Positions 17,736 to 25,591 of a stretch of DNA of 64,000 nt are shown piece after piece. Both the position numbers and the translations under genes were made by a program. Below the pieces are notes generated by a model. It searched no databases. It had not been told where the DNA came from and saw only the letters and a program-made list of their open reading frames with translations. Position 1 is the first letter of the stretch, and every line of letters begins with the position of its first letter. The stretch is from GCA-2725625 sp964574215 (lineage in GTDB: Bacteria; Pseudomonadota; Alphaproteobacteria; Rhodospirillales; UBA2165): contig CAZNLR010000025.1 in the NCBI GenBank assembly GCA_964574215.1, positions 5,908-69,907 of the forward strand, in the 5' to 3' direction.

Positions 17736-18416
17736 ATGAGTGAGGTCATCCTAGAACTGCAAGGGATTACCCAGACTTTTCACCAGGGCGAAACGCCGTT
17801 GGAAGTCCTTCGAGGTGCTGACTTGAAAGTTCATGCCGGTGAAATCGTCGCTTTGGTAGGACCGTCCGGATCCGGTAAATCGACGTTACTCCAAATTACC
17901 GGTCTTTTGGAAAAGCCCGAAAGCGGCGAAGTGGTTATCAAGGGACAGGGCGCGACCAATCTCCGCGATGACGCCCGCACCATGATCCGGCGGAAGGAAC
18001 TCGGTTTCGTCTACCAGTATCATCATTTGCTGGCCGAATTCTCCGCCAGGGAAAACATTATTATGCCGCAGATGATCGCCGGTATGGCGAAATCCGCCGC
18101 CGGAAAAAAGGCCGATGAATTGTTGGCCGCCATGGGATTAAGCGACCGCGCCAGCCACCGTCCGGCAAGGCTTTCCGGCGGCGAGCAGCAACGGGTGGCC
18201 ATTGCCCGCGCTCTTGCCAATGCGCCCGGTCTTTTGCTGGCCGACGAGCCGACTGGAAACCTCGATCCGGCAACCGCCGACGGCGTCTTTCAAATTCTGA
18301 CAAAACTGGTCAAAGAATCCGGCGTTTGCGGCCTCATCGCCACCCATAACTCCGACCTCGCCGACCGCATGGACCGGATCGTCCGGCTGGAAGAGGGGCG
18401 GTTGGTTGCGGCATAG
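17736..18416 (+). CDS. lolD: lipoprotein-releasing ABC transporter ATP-binding protein
   Basis: LolD is the ATPase that powers lipoprotein release by the permease encoded just upstream. The 226-residue protein has Walker A GPSGSGKST near residue 43, Q-loop FVYQYHHLL, signature LSGGEQQRVAIARAL near residue 145, Walker B LLLADEPTGNLD near 165 and a final switch histidine in IATHNSDLADRMD. Length and motif order are those of the LolD/MacB-like family. It closes the proS-lolC-lolD cluster; a pair of inverted repeats follows before dnaE. Confidence 0.94.
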   Translation: MSEVILELQGITQTFHQGETPLEVLRGADLKVHAGEIVALVGPSGSGKSTLLQITGLLEKPESGEVVIKGQGATNLRDDARTMIRRKELGFVYQYHHLLAEFSARENIIMPQMIAGMAKSAAGKKADELLAAMGLSDRASHRPARLSGGEQQRVAIARALANAPGLLLADEPTGNLDPATADGVFQILTKLVKESGVCGLIATHNSDLADRMDRIVRLEEGRLVAA

Positions 18417-18426
18417 TCGGCCGACA

Positions 18427-18458
18427 GATGGATACGCGGGTCAAGCCCGCTTATGACG
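18427..18458 (+). repeat. inverted repeat element, left copy
   Basis: This 32-base element contains the self-complementary core CGGGTCAAGCCCG and ends in ATGACG. An inverted copy with about four mismatches lies at 18539-18570. Its form (GGATNCGCGGGTCAAGCCCG) resembles palindromic intergenic repeats that I recall from many alphaproteobacterial chromosomes. Paired, the two copies would give a long stem with an 80-base loop just after lolD. Confidence 0.7.
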
Positions 18459-18538
18459 GGAAATTTTTTAGATAACATCTTGGCTTAAGAAAAACTGCCT
18501 CTACCCTCTCCATACCCAAATAACCGATAACGATATTA

Positions 18539-18570
18539 CGTCATGCGCGGGCTTGACCCACGTATCCATT
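18539..18570 (-). repeat. inverted repeat element, right copy
   Basis: The reverse complement matches 18427-18458 in about 28 of 32 positions and includes the GGGTCAAGCCCG core. Together the two copies flank an 80-base A+T-rich segment without a reading frame. The pair sits between lolD and dnaE and may act as a transcript barrier or be a remnant of a small mobile repeat. Confidence 0.7.
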
Positions 18571-18667
18571 GCCGAACCGCTGGGTCAAACTGGCGCTGTT
18601 CAAATATCTTGTGGATAAGTCAGTACTGACTGGTGACAGCGGCGTGGGAATCTGAAATCCTGCAAAA

Positions 18668-21600
18668 ATGCAGCACGCCGATTTTGTTCATCTCAGGGTT
18701 CACACCGCCTATTCGCTCCTGGAGGGTGCGCTCAAGGTTAAGAACCTGGTCACGCGGTGCGCTGATCTGAAAATGCCGGCCGTGGCTATGACCGATACGG
18801 GCAATCTGTTCGGCGCCCTTGAATTTTCCAAGGCGTGTGCGGACGCCGGGGTGCAGCCGATTATCGGATGCCAGCTTGGATTGACTCAATACCGGCATCA
18901 GGACGATGAGGATCAGGGGTTTAAAGGAACCGGTGGAGCATTGCATCAACCGGCCGATCAAATCGTCCTGTTGGCCCAAAGCGAGGTGGGCTACGGTAAT
19001 CTCCTCAAGCTGGTCAGTAAATATCATCTCGATCCCGATGGCGGCGAAGAACCCCGTATCTCTTTAAATGATCTGGCGGCACACCATGAAGGGATAATTG
19101 CATTCACGGGAGGCCCTTCAGGGGGCGTCGGGCGATTACTCGGCGACGGGCAGGCGGGTACCGCCGAAGAACTGCTCCTCAAACTCAGGGATATGTTTCC
19201 CGACCGGCTTTATGTCGAAATTATGCGGCACAATCTCGATGCCGAAACCAAGATTGAGTCCCAACTGGTCGAACTTGCATACAAACACGATTTGCCCTTG
19301 ATCGCCACCAATGAATGCTTTTTCGATGGTGACGACATGTATGAGGCCCATGACGCGTTGATCTGTATCGCCGAAGGCGCCTATGTCAGCCAATCCGGCC
19401 GGCGGCGGCTAACCGTCAACCACCGTCTTAAATCACCGCAGGAAATGCGGGCGTTATTTGCCGACCTGCCTGAAGCTATCGACAATACCTTGGTGGTCGC
19501 CAAGCGCTGTGCCTTCATGGCCGAAACCCGTGACCCGTTGTTGCCGGCGGCGCCCCACGGGGCCGAGGACGATGACCGCAGCGATGCCGAGGTGCTGGCG
19601 GAATTGGCGGCGGCAGGGCTTGAAATGCGTATCGAAAATCAGGTCTGGTCTGACGACATGGACGGCGCGGCGAAGGAAGAGGCCGCCAAGCCATACCGGG
19701 AACGGCTCGATTACGAGTTGGACGTTATCGAGGAAATGGGCTTTCCCGGCTACTTCCTCATCGTTGCCGACTTCATCAAATGGTCGAAGGACAAAAATAT
19801 ACCCGTGGGACCGGGACGTGGCTCGGGTGCGGGCTCGGTGGTTGCCTGGGCGCTAACTATTACCGATCTCGATCCTTTGCGGTTCGGCCTGCTGTTCGAG
19901 CGTTTTCTTAATCCGGAGCGGGTGTCCATGCCCGACTTCGACATCGATTTCTGCCAGGACCGGCGGGACGAGGTTATCCGCTACGTGCAGGATAAATACG
20001 GCCACGACCGGGTGGCGCAAATCATTACTTTTGGAACCTTGCAACCGAGGGCGGCCTTGCGTGACGTAGGACGAGTGCTGCAAATGCCCTATCCCCAGGT
20101 GGACCGCATCTGCAAGCTGGTGCCCAATAACCCGGCCCAACCGGTCACCTTGAAGGAGGCCATCGACGGAGAGCCGCAACTTCAACAGGAAATCGCCGAA
20201 GATACGACCGTGGCCAAGCTGGTGGAAATCGCCCAGAAACTGGAAGGTCTTTACCGCCATGCTTCCACCCACGCCGCCGGGGTGGTAATCGGTGACCGGC
20301 CATTGGAGGAACTGATCCCCCTGTACCGCGACCCCCGATCCGATATGCCGGTGACCCAGTTCCCCATGAAATGGGCCGAAGCCGCCGGTTTAGTAAAGTT
20401 TGACTTTTTGGGTCTGAAAACTTTGACGGTGCTGTCGACGGCGCTCGAACATTTGGAACGCCGGGGTATTGAGGTCGATCTCAACAATCTGCCGTTCGAC
20501 GACCAGCCCACGTTCGATATGCTGGGTAAGGGCGACACCACCGGCGTGTTCCAGCTGGAAAGTTCGGGGATGCGGGATATCCTGCGCAATATGAAGCCGG
20601 ACAGCTTCGAAGATATTATCGCTATCGTGGCTCTCTATCGCCCGGGTCCCATGGACAACATTCCCAGCTATATCCGGCGGAAACATGGAGATGAGGAGCC
20701 GGATTATCTTTATCCCAATCTGGAACCTATCCTGACCGAAACATACGGCATTATGATCTACCAGGAACAGGTCATGCAGATCGCCCAGGAACTGGCCGGT
20801 TATACCTTGGGCGGCGCCGATTTGTTGCGGCGCGCCATGGGTAAGAAAATCAAAGAAGAAATGGACGCCCAGCGTAAAAGCTTCGTCGAGGGGTCGGTGG
20901 CCAAAAGCGTGCCCGAAGCCAAAGCGTCCAGCATTTTCGATCAGGTGGCAAAGTTCGCCGGTTACGGCTTTAACAAATCCCACGCCGCGGCTTATGCCCT
21001 GGTAGCCTACCAAACCGCCTATCTCAAAGCCAATTATCCGGTCGAGTTCATGGCCGCGTCCATGACCCTGGACATCCACAACACCGACAAGCTCTATACT
21101 TTCAAGCAGGAACTGGAACGGCTGGAAATTCCCTTGTTGCCGCCGGACATCAACAAATCTGATGTTTTGTTCGAGGTTGAAAATACGGCAGAGGGCGGTG
21201 CTGTCCGCTATGCGCTGGCCGCCATCAAAAATGTCGGTGAGGGCGCCATGGCAGCGGTGGTCAAGGAACGGCAGGACAACGGTCCTTTCCAGGATATCCC
21301 CGATCTCGCTAACCGCTTGGACACCAAATCGATCAATAAGCGCCAGGTGGAAAATCTGATCCGGTCGGGCACTCTGGATCCGCTAAACGGCAACCGCAAA
21401 CAGATGCATGACGGTGTCGAAGCCATTATCCGCCATGCCGGCGCTGCTCAGCAGGAACGGGAAAGCGATCAAATAGGGCTCTTTGGCGCTGAAGAATCGG
21501 TGGTGTCCGGCATTACCCTTCCCGAAACATCCGATTGGCTTGAAACGGACCGCTTGAAGGAAGAGTTCGACGCCATCGGCTTCTATTTGTCGGCGCACCC

Positions 21601-22177
21601 GCTGGATTCCTATGCCAATATTTTGGAGCGGCTGAAAATTAAATCTTTTACCGATGTGGAAGCAGCCGGCGAGACCCAACCGGTCAAACTGGCTGGTATG
21701 GTGATCTCCAAAAAGGAACGGACATCGGCCAAAGGCAATAAATATGCCTTCGTTCAGTTGTCGGATTCGTCGGGCGCCTATGAGATTACGATTTTTCAAG
21801 AACTCCTGACGGCGACGCGGGAAATCTTGGAAGCCGGCAACAAGGTGCTGATCAACGCCTCGGTGCAATTCGGCGATCAGGGGTTGAAGCTGTTGGCCAA
21901 TCAAATCCGGTCGTTAGACGCGGTTACCGAAGATAGCAATGCCAATCTGAAAATTTATCTCGATGATCCGAGCCCTTTGGCGTCGGTCAAGGAGGTGTTG
22001 GAGCGCGAAAACGGTGGCAATGGTAACGGCAACGGACGGGGCGAAGTTTTGCTGGTTTCCCGATTAGATATGAATACGGAAGTTGAAATAAAGTTGCCGG
22101 GCAAGTTCAAGGTATCTCCGCTATTAGCGCAGGCGATAAAAGCGGTACCCGGCGTTATCGAAGTGCGTGAAATTTAA
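18668..22177 (+). CDS. dnaE: DNA polymerase III alpha subunit
   Basis: DnaE is the replicative polymerase catalytic subunit. The 1169-residue protein starts with the PHP domain (FVHLRVHTAYSLLEGALKV, residues 5-23) and continues with the polymerase core: PGRGSGAGSVVAWAL near 380, PDFDIDFCQDRRDEVI near 419-434 with catalytic aspartates, RHASTHAAGVVIGD near 530, and YQEQVMQIAQ and GYGFNKSHAAAYALVAYQTAYLKANYP in the fingers region. A C-terminal OB fold (VKLAGMVISKKERTSAKGNKYAFVQLSD) follows. The length is that of the DnaE1 class. The stop overlaps by 3 bases, tail to tail, with the minus-strand selenoprotein gene. Confidence 0.97.
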   Translation: MQHADFVHLRVHTAYSLLEGALKVKNLVTRCADLKMPAVAMTDTGNLFGALEFSKACADAGVQPIIGCQLGLTQYRHQDDEDQGFKGTGGALHQPADQIVLLAQSEVGYGNLLKLVSKYHLDPDGGEEPRISLNDLAAHHEGIIAFTGGPSGGVGRLLGDGQAGTAEELLLKLRDMFPDRLYVEIMRHNLDAETKIESQLVELAYKHDLPLIATNECFFDGDDMYEAHDALICIAEGAYVSQSGRRRLTVNHRLKSPQEMRALFADLPEAIDNTLVVAKRCAFMAETRDPLLPAAPHGAEDDDRSDAEVLAELAAAGLEMRIENQVWSDDMDGAAKEEAAKPYRERLDYELDVIEEMGFPGYFLIVADFIKWSKDKNIPVGPGRGSGAGSVVAWALTITDLDPLRFGLLFERFLNPERVSMPDFDIDFCQDRRDEVIRYVQDKYGHDRVAQIITFGTLQPRAALRDVGRVLQMPYPQVDRICKLVPNNPAQPVTLKEAIDGEPQLQQEIAEDTTVAKLVEIAQKLEGLYRHASTHAAGVVIGDRPLEELIPLYRDPRSDMPVTQFPMKWAEAAGLVKFDFLGLKTLTVLSTALEHLERRGIEVDLNNLPFDDQPTFDMLGKGDTTGVFQLESSGMRDILRNMKPDSFEDIIAIVALYRPGPMDNIPSYIRRKHGDEEPDYLYPNLEPILTETYGIMIYQEQVMQIAQELAGYTLGGADLLRRAMGKKIKEEMDAQRKSFVEGSVAKSVPEAKASSIFDQVAKFAGYGFNKSHAAAYALVAYQTAYLKANYPVEFMAASMTLDIHNTDKLYTFKQELERLEIPLLPPDINKSDVLFEVENTAEGGAVRYALAAIKNVGEGAMAAVVKERQDNGPFQDIPDLANRLDTKSINKRQVENLIRSGTLDPLNGNRKQMHDGVEAIIRHAGAAQQERESDQIGLFGAEESVVSGITLPETSDWLETDRLKEEFDAIGFYLSAHPLDSYANILERLKIKSFTDVEAAGETQPVKLAGMVISKKERTSAKGNKYAFVQLSDSSGAYEITIFQELLTATREILEAGNKVLINASVQFGDQGLKLLANQIRSLDAVTEDSNANLKIYLDDPSPLASVKEVLERENGGNGNGNGRGEVLLVSRLDMNTEVEIKLPGKFKVSPLLAQAIKAVPGVIEVREI

Positions 22178-22386
22178 CTTTGCTGTTCGCCAGACCTGGC
22201 TTCTTGAATTGACGGTCAGGGGTCCGAGCCGAAAGAACAGAATACACAGCAATCTCCGGTCAACGGCTTCAACAAATCTCCGCATCCTTCACATTCGTAG
22301 AAATGAATGCAGGCGTCGGTCGGCATTTTTTCCTCTTTTGCATGACCGCAATTTGGACAGGTCAGCGTCGACAGTATATTTACCAT
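22174..22386 (-). CDS. GDCCVxC-family small selenoprotein (in-frame UGA at 22216-22218)
   Basis: The frame encodes 70 residues if the TGA at codon 57 is read as selenocysteine, or 56 if it is a stop. Visible motifs are TCPNC (residues 9-13), MPTDACIHFYECEGC (21-35) and GDCCVFCSFGS (45-54), the hallmark of a family that public annotation calls GDCCVxC domain-containing (seleno)protein, as I recall. After the UGA the frame continues PSIQEARSGEQQS to a TAA; relatives have Cys followed by PPIQ at this point. The C-x2-C pairs suggest a metal-binding or thiol-redox role; the function is unknown. It has AAGGGAGG 5 bases before the ATG and its own candidate promoter. It implies selA, selB, selC and selD elsewhere in the genome. 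Confidence 0.88.
22186..22218 (-). promoter_or_regulatory. bacterial SECIS-like hairpin directing selenocysteine at the UGA
   Basis: Nineteen bases after the UGA, the mRNA holds GCCA (22200-22197), loop GGUC (22196-22193) and UGGC (22192-22189). A possible lower UUC/GAA pairing (22208-22206 with 22188-22186) is separated by a 5-base bulge. The E. coli fdhF element, from memory, has UGCA-GGUC-UGCA with the loop 18 bases after its UGA, so stem size, loop sequence and spacing nearly coincide. Both are followed by C after UGA. The hairpin lies inside the coding frame, as expected for bacteria. Confidence 0.8.
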
Positions 22387-22391
22387 TTTGG

Positions 22392-22400
22392 CCTCCCTTA
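22392..22400 (-). promoter_or_regulatory. strong Shine-Dalgarno site of the selenoprotein gene
   Basis: On the minus strand TAAGGGAGG ends 5 bases before the ATG at 22386. It fixes the start codon and argues that the short frame is genuinely translated. Confidence 0.75.
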
Positions 22401-22454
22401 GTTTTGACCGTGGCGCCGTAGTCTAGAAGTTGGGGCTTCTTATGTTTTTTCGCA

Positions 22455-22483
22455 ATTTTATGACATTTTTCGACTGGTATCAA
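22455..22483 (-). promoter_or_regulatory. candidate sigma70-type promoter for the selenoprotein gene
   Basis: On the minus strand TTGATA (22483-22478) and TAAAAT (22460-22455) are separated by exactly 17 bases. Both hexamers differ from consensus at few positions. Transcription would begin about 60 bases before the start codon. Confidence 0.55.
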
Positions 22484-22510
22484 AATAACGGTAATTAGGG
22501 GATAAAACCC

Positions 22511-22539
22511 TTGCAATTGCAGCACTTTGGCTCTAAATA
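22511..22539 (+). promoter_or_regulatory. candidate sigma70-type promoter for rpsB-tsf
   Basis: TTGCAA (22511-22516) and TAAATA (22534-22539) are separated by 17 bases. This leaves a leader of about 125 bases before rpsB, long enough to hold the autoregulatory structure by which S2 represses its own mRNA in enterobacteria; no specific structure is claimed here. Confidence 0.5.
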
Positions 22540-22671
22540 GGCGCCCTTAACGCAACTAAATCCACACGCAGGCTCTGCGGTCGCGGCGCAAATTCGCCGA
22601 TGTATCGCTCCGGTGTTTTCAAACTTACGAAAATAACGTCTGCGGAGGAACAACCGGAGAAAGGAAAGACC

Positions 22672-23667
22672 ATGGCATTGCCTACCTTTACCATGCGCCA
22701 AATGCTTGAAGCTGGCGTTCATTTCGGACATGTAACGCGTCGTTGGAATCCCAAGATGGAACAGTACATCTTTGGCGTTCGGCAGCGCATTCACATCATC
22801 GATCTACAGCAAACCGTCCCCATGCTTTATCGGGCCATGCAGACCGTCAGCGACGTGGTCGCCGGCGGCGGCCGGGTATTGTGGGTCGGCACCAAGCGCC
22901 AGGCCAGTTCACCCATTGCCGAAGCGGCTAAGAAATGCGGTCAATATTACGTCAATCACCGCTGGCTCGGCGGCATGATGACCAACTGGAAAACCATTTC
23001 GAATTCCATTCGTCGTCTCCACTCCCTGGATGAGCAACTGGCGGAGGAAAATTCCGGCCTGACCAAGAAAGAACTGCTCAAATTGACCCGCGAGCGGGAC
23101 AAGTTGGAGCGGGCTCTCGGCGGGATCAAAGATATGGGCGGTCAACCGGACATCATCTTCGTTATTGATACCAACAAGGAAAGCATCGCCGTCGCCGAGG
23201 CCAATAAATTGGGCATTCCCGTTGTCGGCGTGATCGACAGTAATTCCGATCCGAGTGGCATCGATTTCCCCATTCCCGGCAATGACGATTCAATTCGGGC
23301 CATCAATTTTTATTGCGATTTGATTGCCGGCTCCGTTTTGGCGGGCATTCAGACCGAAATGGCGACGTCCGGTACGGATATCGGCGCCATGGAGGAAGCT
23401 CCTGCCGAAGAATTGCCTACAGAAGAAGGTACCAGTTCAGAAGCTGCCGGTGCGGAAGCTGCTAGTGCGGATACTGCCAGTGCGGAAACTGCCGGTGAAG
23501 AGGCTCCCACTGGAAAGGCTCCGGCCGAGGTCGCCAAAGCGGAAGACGTAGCTGCGGATGCCGCGGTAGCGGATGCGCCGGCGGAACCTGCAGAAGCTGA
23601 GGCGACTCCCGAGCAACCGGTGGAAGAAGCGGCGCCTGCTGAGGAAGAACAGCCAGCAGCAACTTAA
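22672..23667 (+). CDS. rpsB: 30S ribosomal protein S2 with long acidic C-terminal extension
   Basis: S2 binds the platform/head junction of the small ribosomal subunit. The start at ATG 22672 follows GGAGAAAGGAAAG and gives the classic N-terminus with MRQMLEAGVHFGHVTRRWNPKM. Further motifs are FGVRQRIHIIDLQQT, HRWLGGMMTNWKTI and DINKE-like DTNKESIAVAEANKLGIPVVGVIDSNSDP. After about residue 240 a tail of some 90 residues follows, made almost only of Ala, Glu, Pro, Thr and Ser. E. coli S2 is about 241 residues, so the 331-residue product is unusually long. Tails of this kind occur in some alphaproteobacteria. tsf follows after 76 bases. Confidence 0.96.
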   Translation: MALPTFTMRQMLEAGVHFGHVTRRWNPKMEQYIFGVRQRIHIIDLQQTVPMLYRAMQTVSDVVAGGGRVLWVGTKRQASSPIAEAAKKCGQYYVNHRWLGGMMTNWKTISNSIRRLHSLDEQLAEENSGLTKKELLKLTRERDKLERALGGIKDMGGQPDIIFVIDTNKESIAVAEANKLGIPVVGVIDSNSDPSGIDFPIPGNDDSIRAINFYCDLIAGSVLAGIQTEMATSGTDIGAMEEAPAEELPTEEGTSSEAAGAEAASADTASAETAGEEAPTGKAPAEVAKAEDVAADAAVADAPAEPAEAEATPEQPVEEAAPAEEEQPAAT

Positions 23668-23743
23668 AAAAACGTATTTAGCATTGGTATAATTATTTAG
23701 TTATATCAATTATTTATTTAGCTTATCTAATGTAGAGGATAAA

Positions 23744-24673
23744 ATGGCTGAAATTACTGCTGCGCTCGTTAAAGAGCTGCGTGAGAAAACCGGTGCCGGT
23801 ATGATGGACTGCAAAAAGGCGCTGACTGAAAATGACGGTGACCTAGAAGTGTCGGTCGACTGGCTTCGCACCCAAGGCTTGGCTGCGGCGGCTAAAAAAG
23901 CCGGACGAGCTGCCTCGGAAGGTTTGGTCGCGGTAAAATCAAACGGCACGAAAGGTGTCTTGGTTGAACTCAACGCCGAAACGGATTTCGTCGCCCGTAA
24001 TGACAGTTTCCAGGATTTTGTCGAAGCTATTGCCACTATCGCAATAGATGGTGATGGCGATGTGGAAAATCTAAAAACTGCTGATTTTCCCGGCGGTGAC
24101 GGCAATGTCGGCGATGAATTGACCACCATGATCTCGACCATCGGCGAGAATATGGATTTGCGCCGGAGCGCTATGATCGAAGTGAGTGAGGGCGTGGTGT
24201 CCACCTATATGCATAATGCAGCCAAGCCCGGTCTCGGTAAAATCGGTGTGCTGGTTGCCCTTGAATCGAGCGGTGACAAGGATCAATTGGACGCCCTGGG
24301 CAGGCAAATGGCCATGCATGTCGCGGCAGCGAATCCGCAGTCCCTGACCCGCGACGACGTCGACCCCGAATTGTTGTCCCGTGAAAAAAATATTCTTGCC
24401 GAACAAGCGCGGGAATCCGGCAAGCCGGAGGAAATCATCGAAAAGATGGTGGAAGGTCGCCTGCGGAAATATTTTGAGGAAATCTGCCTGGTTGATCAGA
24501 CCTTTGTTATCGACGGTGAAACCAAAGTTGGTAAAGTGCTGGAAGGCGCCGCTAACGACGTCGGCGCCCCAGTTTCCATAACCGGTTTTGTGCGATTCGC
24601 TCTCGGTGAAGGGGTCGAAAAGGAAGAAGAGGACTTCGCGGCGGAAGTTGCAGCCGTCGCCGGCGGTTCCTAA
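23744..24673 (+). CDS. tsf: elongation factor Ts
   Basis: EF-Ts recycles EF-Tu by exchanging GDP for GTP. The 309-residue protein has the UBA-like N-terminal domain (LVKELREKTGAGMMDCKKAL, residues 7-26), the core TDFVARNDSFQDFV motif near 79-92 that contacts EF-Tu, and a two-subdomain core with a second motif FEEICLVDQTFVIDGETKVGKVL near 245. It is preceded by AGAGGATAAA and follows rpsB as in most bacteria. A strong hairpin follows the stop. Confidence 0.97.
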   Translation: MAEITAALVKELREKTGAGMMDCKKALTENDGDLEVSVDWLRTQGLAAAAKKAGRAASEGLVAVKSNGTKGVLVELNAETDFVARNDSFQDFVEAIATIAIDGDGDVENLKTADFPGGDGNVGDELTTMISTIGENMDLRRSAMIEVSEGVVSTYMHNAAKPGLGKIGVLVALESSGDKDQLDALGRQMAMHVAAANPQSLTRDDVDPELLSREKNILAEQARESGKPEEIIEKMVEGRLRKYFEEICLVDQTFVIDGETKVGKVLEGAANDVGAPVSITGFVRFALGEGVEKEEEDFAAEVAAVAGGS

Positions 24674-24695
24674 CCGCTAAACGTCTTGAAATTAC

Positions 24696-24736
24696 GGGGA
24701 AAAACGGGGAATAGCTCAAAAACCCTGTTTTTCCTC
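24696..24736 (+). terminator. hairpin after tsf (possible terminator or attenuator)
   Basis: A 14-pair stem (24696-24709 with 24723-24736, two G-U pairs) has a 13-base A-rich loop and is followed by CATTTTTCC. The stem contains GGAAAAACGGGG on its left side. It may end or weaken rpsB-tsf transcription before pyrH. The T-run is short, so termination could be partial. Confidence 0.6.
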
Positions 24737-24860
24737 ATTTTTCCTACTTTCCTAGTTATTTGATGGTGTATGATCTGCGGCAAAATTAAGTGGCGGAGAC
24801 GATTTGTTGCGCCAATACGATGTCCGCTAAGAAATTATAATCAAAGGATAATAAACTCCT

Positions 24861-25577
24861 ATGTCCGAGTCGCCTCAATATAAACGCGTCCTTTTGAAAC
24901 TTTCCGGCGAAGGCCTCATGGGGGATCAGGAATTTGGCCTTGAGCCCAAAGCCATGGACAGAATTGCTAAAGAAATCAAGGCCGTACGTGAGATGGGCGT
25001 GGAAATATGTCTGGTTATCGGAGGTGGCAACATTTTTCGCGGTTTATCTGGGGTGGCCGCCGGTTTGGAGCGGTCCAGCGCCGATCACATGGGGATGCTG
25101 GCGACGGTGATGAACGCATTGGGTGTACAGTCGGTATTAGAAGGCATGGGGGTCGCAACGCGGGTACTGTCCGCCATTCCGATGACCACGGTCTGCGAGC
25201 CCTATATCCGGCGGCGGGCGATGCGGCATATGGAGAAAGGCCGGGTCGTAATATTCGCTGCCGGCACCGGTAATCCTTTTTTCACCACGGACACCGCAGC
25301 GGCGCTGAGAGCTTCGGAAATGAATTGTGACGCCTTGTTGAAAGGAACTCAGGTCGACGGTGTTTACAGCGCCGATCCTAAAAGGGTTGCAGATGCAGAA
25401 AGGTACGATACCTTATCCTACAAAGATGTTTTGGCCAGAGATTTAAAAGTTATGGATGCCTCGGCAATTTCACTGGCCCGGGAAAATAACATCCCAATTG
25501 TCGTTTTCTCGATCCAAACGGCAGGCGCTTTTGCCGAAGTCGTCAACGGACAGGGTAAATTCACGGTTATCAACTGA
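24861..25577 (+). CDS. pyrH: uridylate kinase
   Basis: PyrH converts UMP to UDP with ATP and belongs to the amino-acid kinase fold, unlike eukaryotic UMP kinases. The 238 residues include KLSGEGLMG at the N-terminus, IGGGNIFRG near residue 53, the nucleotide site around ATVMNALGVQ, and FAAGTGNPFFTTDTAAALRA near 132-151. A GGATAATAAACTCCT leader precedes the ATG. frr follows after 14 bases, giving the standard pyrH-frr pair. Confidence 0.96.
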   Translation: MSESPQYKRVLLKLSGEGLMGDQEFGLEPKAMDRIAKEIKAVREMGVEICLVIGGGNIFRGLSGVAAGLERSSADHMGMLATVMNALGVQSVLEGMGVATRVLSAIPMTTVCEPYIRRRAMRHMEKGRVVIFAAGTGNPFFTTDTAAALRASEMNCDALLKGTQVDGVYSADPKRVADAERYDTLSYKDVLARDLKVMDASAISLARENNIPIVVFSIQTAGAFAEVVNGQGKFTVIN

Positions 25578-25591
25578 GGGGAGGAGAACTG

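Noticed and set aside
22289..22525. 78-codon minus-strand frame overlapping the selenoprotein gene in another frame
   Set aside because: It lacks conserved motifs, while the overlapping frame from 22386 has the complete GDCCVxC-family pattern and a strong Shine-Dalgarno site.
23683..23710. Hairpin between rpsB and tsf as a terminator
   Set aside because: The stem is almost only A-T/G-U pairs without a following T-run, and rpsB-tsf are usually co-transcribed.
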